A stretch of DNA of 64,000 nucleotides from Drosophila miranda (Eukaryota > Arthropoda > Insecta > Diptera > Drosophilidae), in assembly GCF_003369915.1 (NCBI RefSeq), contig NC_046677.1, forward strand, positions 8,618,001 to 8,682,000, read 5' to 3'. The position numbers were made by a program, and so were the translations under genes. This document shows, one piece after another, positions 58,201 through 64,000 of this stretch; position 1 is the stretch's first letter; each line of letters opens with the position of its first letter. The notes beneath the pieces were generated by a model that was not told the origin of the DNA, did not search any database, and worked only from the letters and a program-made list of their open reading frames with translations.

Positions 58201-61030
58201 CAGTGGCAACAAAGTTCAATCGCGATAAGGTACGGTACAAAGTCAGCGGAATGAAACAACTTTCAATGGCTTGTTTCTGTGTCTTTCTTCCCGAATACCC
58301 TGCAGTCATAAAAGTATCGCTGCAAAAGGGCATATCAACAGCGATCGGGTGAATGTAACAGTCCCCAAATTGAGTGACTGTTCGGTCATTAAATGATCGG
58401 CAAATGATTTGGCTCCAGGTGATTAAATGATCGCAATTTTTTTTTGGCTCCAGGAAGATTGCATTTCAAATGTCAACTTTGAACTGAACCGCTGCCGATC
58501 ATTACAGTTGTTGGTATAATAACTGATTTTCCAACCAAAAGAGGTAACCTGATAAATGGTTAGGTATTTACAATACGGAAATACCTCTCTATTATAAAAA
58601 AAAGTTTTGGGTCACCATCCGATATGTTACTCATACTGGAAGTTGGCGCATGATCGAAGCGAATGTGTGGGGGGCTTGCCACCTAGTACTTTATAAAATA
58701 ATTATTAAATTATTTAGGATTTTAAAGAGATACTAATGTTTGGGGGAATAGGAAAGGAAGAGTGCCAAATCGATGGCTAGTTAGGATAAGATGGGACATC
58801 CACATCCACAATGAACTTCATGAGTAAAATTCTCAAAATTGTAATCCAAAAAAGTACTCAGAGAATTCGCAATATTTTGAAATACAATTAAAGATCCAAT
58901 ACCTAAGGTCAACACAAGATATTCCACTATGATCTCATTCACGACAGGGTAGTGATACTCTAGTATGGTTTCATAAGCCGATCAAAATTCATCAAAAAAA
59001 TCAACAACAAAATCAAATAATTATATGGATCAATCTCTGGAGTTCGAGTCTGAGTACCGCCAATACCGAAGCCATGATGTCATTGCATTTGATGGAAGTT
59101 CTAGCAGCAGAGCATATCAGATCAGAGCAGAGCGAATCGGCTAGAATGGAGTAGAGTATCTTAGAGTCTAGATCTGTTTAAGTATCTGTGGTACTATTTC
59201 AGTCGAAATTTTATTTGGTTTTTTGTTTGTCTTGGAGGCACTCGAGGCGCGAAGACTCCAACTTGACCACACACACGACCAAGATGATGAAGATGAGGAT
59301 GGTGGGGATGATGGGGATGGGAATGATGACGGCTTGTTGGACTGCCAGTGGATGAATAGGCATAAAATTAACGATAGGCCCCCGAAGTGCTTCACCATTT
59401 ATAATTAACCGACAAAATTCTAGAGCAATCAATGGTAAGACAGACAAGCCATAGCCCAAAGACAAGTGAAATCTGAAGAATAGCTCGAATTAATTATCAT
59501 CTTTGTGTTCCTCGCGAAAAGATAAAACCGAAAGCCCCCCTCAGATATGATGGAAAAGATGATGATTCGTATTCGTAAGTTTTTTAACTGAAATCTCTTC
59601 ACAAGTGGCACACATCGTTGGCAACTGCGACTGCGTCTTCATCTCTCTCTTTCTGTATTTCAGCAATTCGGATTCGGATCCCATTTATCTCTCTGATTGT
59701 TTCGCTTCACCGAGATGTGAGAGTGTGCGTGTGACCTGTTAATTATGGTTGAGTAAAAACGGTCATTGTATCGCAGTATCTGTGGCCATGTCCATGGCTT
59801 GGTCTGTGTCCATGTCTGCGGTTCGAGTTGCAGTTGCGTTCGGGGAAAAAGTTGCCTGACACACAAAACGAAGCTAGTGTCCAATTGGACCTGCGGTATT
59901 CGCTAACCACCAGCCAACATCATTCAGGTTCTTAAGTTATTGGATTTGCCAACGGTGTGGTGTTCTTGCCCAATCATTAAATGCCAGACATTTGTCTGCC
60001 AATTGAAATGGCACTTCTACCACTTCCGCTATTCGAAATTACACAAAAATATTTATTTAATGCATTTGAAAGGTTCGAAAATATCCCAATATATGAGCTT
60101 TTATGGTTATTCCATGCTTGTTTCTATTTAATTTAATTTTGTCTTTATAAAAAATGAGTATCCAATTGATTTCCAATGATTTGATCGTTTCGTCTCCTTT
60201 CGTACTTCTGTTTCTGTTTTTGTTGTATGCCTACTCACAGAGGCATTGCCTTGGGTATTCTTGAACTAAATAAACTATTAACTGATTAAAATCGAAGGAA
60301 GCCAGAAAACCTAAACCAGCAATCAAGCGGCAAGTGCCGCAGTCTCTTCTAAATTAGTGTACGCCTCTCCATTTAGAGAGCCGAGTCTCTAGTGTCTAGT
60401 GTCTGGAGGGATTCTTGAGCGGAGAGCAGCGTACCGGACCTTTCAATTTCATTTAAAAGACGATGGACAAACAAAGAGCAACAGCAATTAGGTCTAGACG
60501 GGAGCAGAGAAGAGCTGGAAGACCATCCATGGGTTCCATCAATCAGAGCCAAAAGTAATCGCATTGTAGTTTTCGATTTTGTGTTTGGAGATGGTACTTC
60601 TGAGCATACGATAGTTCAAGAATTCTTCCGATGACCGATTGAGGGTTCGTAAAAATCACAAACCTCGAGAGCATTTTCTCATTTTCAGACAGAACTGTGA
60701 GTTCGTTCAGGGCTCCACTTAAAATAGTAGCTAATCACGTTACCATCTCTAGATTTCGTAACTCACCTTGCCGTAGCTGTTCAGTGGTCCATTTATCCAG
60801 CGATCTGCTTCCAAACGTCCGCTAAACAGGGCACCAGTATTGGGATCGATGCGTTGCCATTCACGCACCTCACGCTGAAAGGGGGAACGGGAGCCGGAGC
60901 CGGAGACCCCCCCGCCACCACCAACACCAACACTGCCATGGGACTGGGCTGCCACTGCTGCCACAGCCTGCAGATGATGATGATGATGATGATGGCTCTG
61001 ACTGTGATTGTTTGTTGTAGCCACTTCCAT
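43206..61030 (-). CDS. Large Ser/Thr/Arg-rich protein, about 1,982 residues
   Basis: Nine exons (60767-61030, 52410-52919, 49636-50030, 47799-49513, 47563-47725, 46492-47123, 45707-46350, 44952-45648, 43206-44134) join with every phase matching, giving 1,983 codons including the stop. The protein begins with a poly-His and poly-Gly stretch, then a compact block [20 protein letters not shown]. Most of the rest is low-complexity Ser/Thr/Gln/Arg sequence with islands that look conserved: [73 protein letters not shown], and [17 protein letters not shown]. An acidic DDDDDDDD run and an RS-rich region ([20 protein letters not shown]) follow. I do not recognise the family. The short helical islands resemble those of actin- or junction-associated scaffolds, but this is only an impression. 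It may correspond to melanogaster CG11321 by neighbourhood. Some exons, notably the 163-bp one, may be alternatively used. Confidence 0.75.
50031..52409 (-). other. Intron 2 of the large gene
   Basis: It contains the candidate secreted-peptide gene on the plus strand (51862-52053). It also holds a plus-strand frame from ATG 50712 with a plausible 80-bp intron near 50874-50953 (GTAAGA ... CTAAT ... TTTTTTTATAG) that would end after about 55 codons. The latter is not called as a gene. Confidence 0.45.
51862..52053 (+). CDS. Candidate small secreted peptide nested in an intron
   Basis: A 63-codon frame begins [20 protein letters not shown], a textbook signal peptide with cleavage expected after residue 20. 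The mature part has a Cys-Cys-Pro-Cys cluster ([18 protein letters not shown]), a further cysteine, and a hydrophobic end. A TATA-like ATATAATAAAAG lies about 40 bp before the ATG at 51820-51832. It sits on the strand opposite to the host gene, inside intron 50031-52409. It resembles short secreted fly peptides of the male-accessory or immune kind only in layout. It could still be a chance frame. Confidence 0.4.
   Translation: MKAFIILVFLLGFCTPLSFGSAIHINLFENCCPCHQHFPTYPHHGSLQVFMICFPVALSVLRV
55699..55831 (+). other. Possible plus-strand coding exon
   Basis: From ATG 55699 the frame reads [18 protein letters not shown]... to [15 protein letters not shown] and meets a strong donor (CTC|GTAAGTACC). 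Codon choice looks coding-like. No partner exon was identified downstream, so it stays a candidate. Confidence 0.25.
56164..56191. repeat. 28-bp perfect palindrome of GAT/ATC triplets
   Basis: Five GAT triplets run directly into the reverse-complementary ATC triplets, so the 14-bp halves are exact reverse complements with no loop. Confidence 0.8.
59211..59363 (-). CDS. Candidate transmembrane micropeptide
   Basis: A 50-residue frame from ATG 59363 has a short N-terminus ([12 protein letters not shown]), one long hydrophobic helix ([17 protein letters not shown]) and a charged tail ([15 protein letters not shown]). This is the layout of fly and vertebrate membrane smORF peptides. An upstream in-frame ATG at 59465 would extend it to 84 residues. 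The hydrophobic part overlaps an imperfect GAT/GGG-type microsatellite on the other strand, which weakens the case. It lies on the same strand as the host gene, inside its first intron. Confidence 0.3.
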   Translation of the reverse strand: MPIHPLAVQQAVIIPIPIIPTILIFIILVVCVVKLESSRLECLQDKQKTK

Positions 61031-64000
61031 GTTGCTGTGGCTATAGCTCTCTGGTTGGAGCTCCTCGGGAGCTACTGTTGTGCGCTTTTAATTTGCACGC
61101 TCGATGCGCTCGAGCTACTTTTGGTTTTCTTCAGAGTCTTCTTTTTGTTTAAGCTTTTTTGCTGTTGCTGCGGCTCTCTTTCTCTAGAGGATTGGAGGAG
61201 GAGATTGTTGGAGGCTGCAGTGGCTTCTTCTGCCTTTTTGTTCTGGTTCTTCGCCTATTTCAAATTATTATTTATTGTTATTATGCTACCGTCCAGCGGG
61301 TCTAGGGCCGGTCTGTCTGCGAACTGACTGCGAGCTGGCTACGAGCTGCTTCGCGTTTCGTTTTGGCTAAATTAATGGCAACTTTAATTTATTATCATAA
61401 TAATAATTTTCTAGCTATTTTAGGCCCTGGCTACTGCTACTGTGTGTACAGAAGAACTCCCCCCTCCCAAACGATAATTTTCTTGGCTTTTCCTTTTGCA
61501 CGCTTTGCTGGTTATTTGCCTCTCTTTTGATATTATTGCTTTCACGGTCTAATTTGAGTCTTTCCTACGGCTGAGACTGAGTCTGTGACTGCGACTGTAC
61601 TGCGTCTGTGTGGGCTGGCGCGCTGGCTGGAATGACAAGAGCAGAGCTGAAAGAAATTTTGTTAGTTAATTATCTTTTGCAAAAGTGAGAAAATGTAACT
61701 ATACGTATAGTATAAAAGAGTATTGTAGTCTTTGCTGTTTTCTTGGCGGAAGCAAAAGTGCTTTGAACTGACTTGGAAGTCTCCCCGCAGTCCCCAGTTC
61801 CCCAGTGGACGCGTCGTGCAGATTTCTAATTAAATTTGCGGCCAACGTCCAGCGGATATGGGAAGAGCCATAGAGCCAGAGGAGAGACAGAGCTATAGAG
61901 CGGCAGAGGTCTCAGATTCTTTGATTGTCTCCCTCTCACCTTTTCGCTGTCAGCGGATGTCACAGTCTATTTCCGCCTCAGAGCTCGGGGCAACGGGAAG
62001 CACATCTCGGACATGTGTGTCCACTTGTAGCTCTTTTTTTTGTGTTTAGATTTAATTTAATTCGTTGTTTCGCTATTATTTCAGGTAGTCAGGTGGAGAG
62101 GATTCACCGCTTCAACCATACGCGTGTCGCCTGATGACAGTCACATCATTTGTAATTGTCCAAATTGTGCAAGAACTTCATTTATTTATTTATTTTTTTG
62201 TTGATAAACAGTGCTTTGGAGATCAGGCCTGTCAGATCAACAGAACAATTAAAACGAATTTCTGATTTTAGTGTAAGAAATCTTCAAGATTTTCAAGGCT
62301 GCTCAGAACAATCGCTCTGGTCCCACTGTTACACCCATTAAGGCTGTCAAAATAAGTGTTGAACAGCATTAACATTGAAACGCTTGTGTCTTACAGCTAA
62401 AATCCGCAAAAGAAAAGGTCTAAATTTAGCGCAGACAGAGCAGCGGATGCACACCACCTCCACCTGCACCCTATCCTAATCACAGAGAGAGAGAGAGAGA
62501 GAGCAAAAGCAATTTTAGTGAATATTTTATGCTGTGGCTGTGGCCGACCGCTAAATAGTAACTGTTACTAAGTTTTCCACCGCCCCACTCCACCACTCTG
62601 CACTCCGCTTTGCTTAGCTGCTCAGGCAATAACTTCCTCATATGCTGTTTGTGTGTTTTTTGTGGCCGGGAGGGAAATGGAAAACCCGTTTTCCCCGTTG
62701 AACTTGCACTCGTTTTGGTTTTTGGTTTTTGGTTTTCAGTTTCGGTTTTGGCGAATGCGTTGAATCTTTCAGCACTTTTAGCTAGAAATAAACGCCGCCT
62801 CAAAGTTGTTGTTGTTGCAGTCTCGTTTTTTGTTGTTTTGGTTGTTGGAATTTTTTCTGTGGCACGCAGACCGTATTCCACATTCACAAATTGGTTTCGT
62901 ATTTTGGACACGTTTTGCCGGTTTCTTCTTTAACTTTGTTCCTGCTGTGTGTACGCTAGTTGATTGTGTTAATTAAAATTTAATTAAGCTTAATTTTGTT
63001 TAATTAAGCGTTGGCATAAATTTAATGTTACGCTGGGGAGCAGTCAAAAGGCGAAAGGGAGCCCCAGATTTGCCAATTTATTTATGTTTTCTTATCGTTT
63101 GACTTCTTATGCACATAAGAAATCAAATAGGAATGCATTGGACTTTGGAATATGGAAATTGGAACGATATTAGCAATCCACAGTAGAATTCAATAAAGTT
63201 CGTTGCTTAAGTATTTGTTTTTGAAGATTGGTTAGGGAATTGAACAGCTGTTTGAAGTGGTGAAATCTTCCGAAATTATACAGTATTCTAGCTTTAATAA
63301 TTAAAAGTAGAAATAAATAAGGGATCAAGTTTGTTGCCTAAGTCTTTTATTTTATCTGATATGAAATTGGCTGGAAATTGTTTACATTTTGTAAATAATT
63401 TACATTTACATTAACATTAAAGTACATTTTATAGAATAAATTATGATTTATTTTGATATTAAAAAGGAATTCCTCCATCTAAAGGAGGAATTTGGAAGTA
63501 GTTACTTAAATTTTGTAGGACGAATGATCATATATTTTGAAAGTAAAAAGTTATTCCCTTTTACAGAAATTCTGTATGCAATGAGTTTTATGGAAATGTT
63601 TCTAGCATATTTTGTGAAGTAAGCTTTTGTATAATTTAGACATTTGAAAGTAATTTTTGTTGTACATTTCCCAGTGAAGTTCTAGCCACAACTAGTACTA
63701 GTAAATAACAAGGCGAAATAACCACAGAAAAAATCATTTTCAAACAAATCCGTTCAAGTCCACTGTGGTGTGGTGGTGGCTATGTAGCGGACCCAAGGCA
63801 CTTCACCGAAGGTCAGTGTAATTATTTTGATTATTATTATATTTCTTTACAGGTTTTCTGTCACCCAACCGCAGTAAGGAAATATCTACAACTGCTCGAA
63901 ATAGTTTTTTATTATTTGTTGTATTCGCTACAATATTTGCCCAAAACGAAAGTAGTTTTGTATGGAGAGGTTTCTGCGGTCGATTTGGTATTGATTTCCA
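61031..64000. other. Upstream region of the large gene
   Basis: Expected to hold the 5' UTR and promoter of the large minus-strand gene. Visible are a GA repeat at 62486-62503 and GT-rich and AT-rich DNA to the window end. Open frames at 62156-62341 (no ATG) and 62480-62911 show no recognisable protein. Confidence 0.5.

Larger units (their letters stand above)
52920..60766 (-). other. Intron 1 of the large gene, 7.8 kb
   Basis: The intron separates the 88-residue N-terminal exon from the rest. It contains microsatellites (GAT/ATC palindrome at 56164-56191, GGCT repeats near 57365-57390, CCAT then GT repeats at 57745-57778). A possible plus-strand coding segment lies at 55699-55831 and a membrane micropeptide frame at 59211-59363. 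Long introns of this kind usually hold enhancers, but I cannot point to one. Confidence 0.6.

Noticed and set aside
62156..62341. Signal-peptide-like frame (LCKNFIYLFIFLLINS...)
   Set aside because: It has no ATG and no acceptor in front; the hydrophobic run comes from a TTTATTTATTT tract.
62480..62911. Basic 143-codon minus-strand frame
   Set aside because: Low-complexity Lys/Thr and Leu/Ser runs derive from simple repeats (GAGAGA, GGTTTT) in the probable 5' flank of the large gene.

Overview
The window is animal nuclear DNA from a fly, almost certainly a Drosophila. Genes are split by many short introns of about 60-80 bp with GT/AG borders, AT-rich introns and intergenic DNA surround them, coding exons are rich in CAG/polyQ, and the proteins read as fly orthologues. 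Several neighbours (a DIP immunoglobulin gene, an HDDC2-like gene, Maf-like protein, argininosuccinate lyase, two Tsp29F-type tetraspanins, TTLL3B) correspond, from memory, to genes on chromosome arm 2L (Muller B) of D. melanogaster. Species cannot be fixed from the sequence; an obscura-group or similar non-melanogaster fly is a guess.

Layout. 1-4.4 kb: 3' two thirds of an organic anion transporter (Oatp, +; its 5' exons lie outside). 4.7-6.6 kb: complete seven-exon prolyl 4-hydroxylase alpha gene (-), tail to tail with Oatp. 7.4-8.2 kb: decayed Transib (RAG1-related) transposase. 8.7-9.6 kb: heme oxygenase (+). 9.7-10.1 kb: frameshifted gene or pseudogene (-). 10.4-11.6 kb: unrecognised Gln-rich gene (-). 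12.5-12.9 kb: copies of a dispersed repeat. 14.2-18.5 kb: DIP-type neuronal immunoglobulin receptor (+) with a 3 kb first intron. 19.6-23.7 kb: HD-domain nucleotidase (-). 24.4-24.8 kb: short Tc1-like transposon relic with terminal inverted repeats and TA duplication. 25.9-26.8 kb: Maf pyrophosphatase (+). 27.3-29.0 kb: argininosuccinate lyase (+). 29.2-30.1 kb: tetraspanin lacking a recognisable first exon (-). 31.2-33.5 kb: tubulin glycylase TTLL3B (+). 36.3-37.6 kb: second tetraspanin (-). 40.1-41.1 kb: second cluster of the dispersed repeat, partly inverted. 43.2-61.0 kb: one large minus-strand gene whose nine exons join in phase into a protein of about 1,982 residues; its introns hold candidate small genes. 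61-64 kb: upstream flank of that gene.

There is no operon-like pathway. The genes are independent fly genes: metabolism (heme oxygenase, argininosuccinate lyase, Maf, HD nucleotidase, prolyl hydroxylase), membrane and surface proteins (Oatp, tetraspanins, DIP) and cytoskeleton (TTLL3B and possibly the large Ser/Arg-rich protein). Exon junctions below were worked out by hand from splice consensus and reading-frame continuity. CDS coordinates give the outer limits of each coding region, with exons listed in the evidence.
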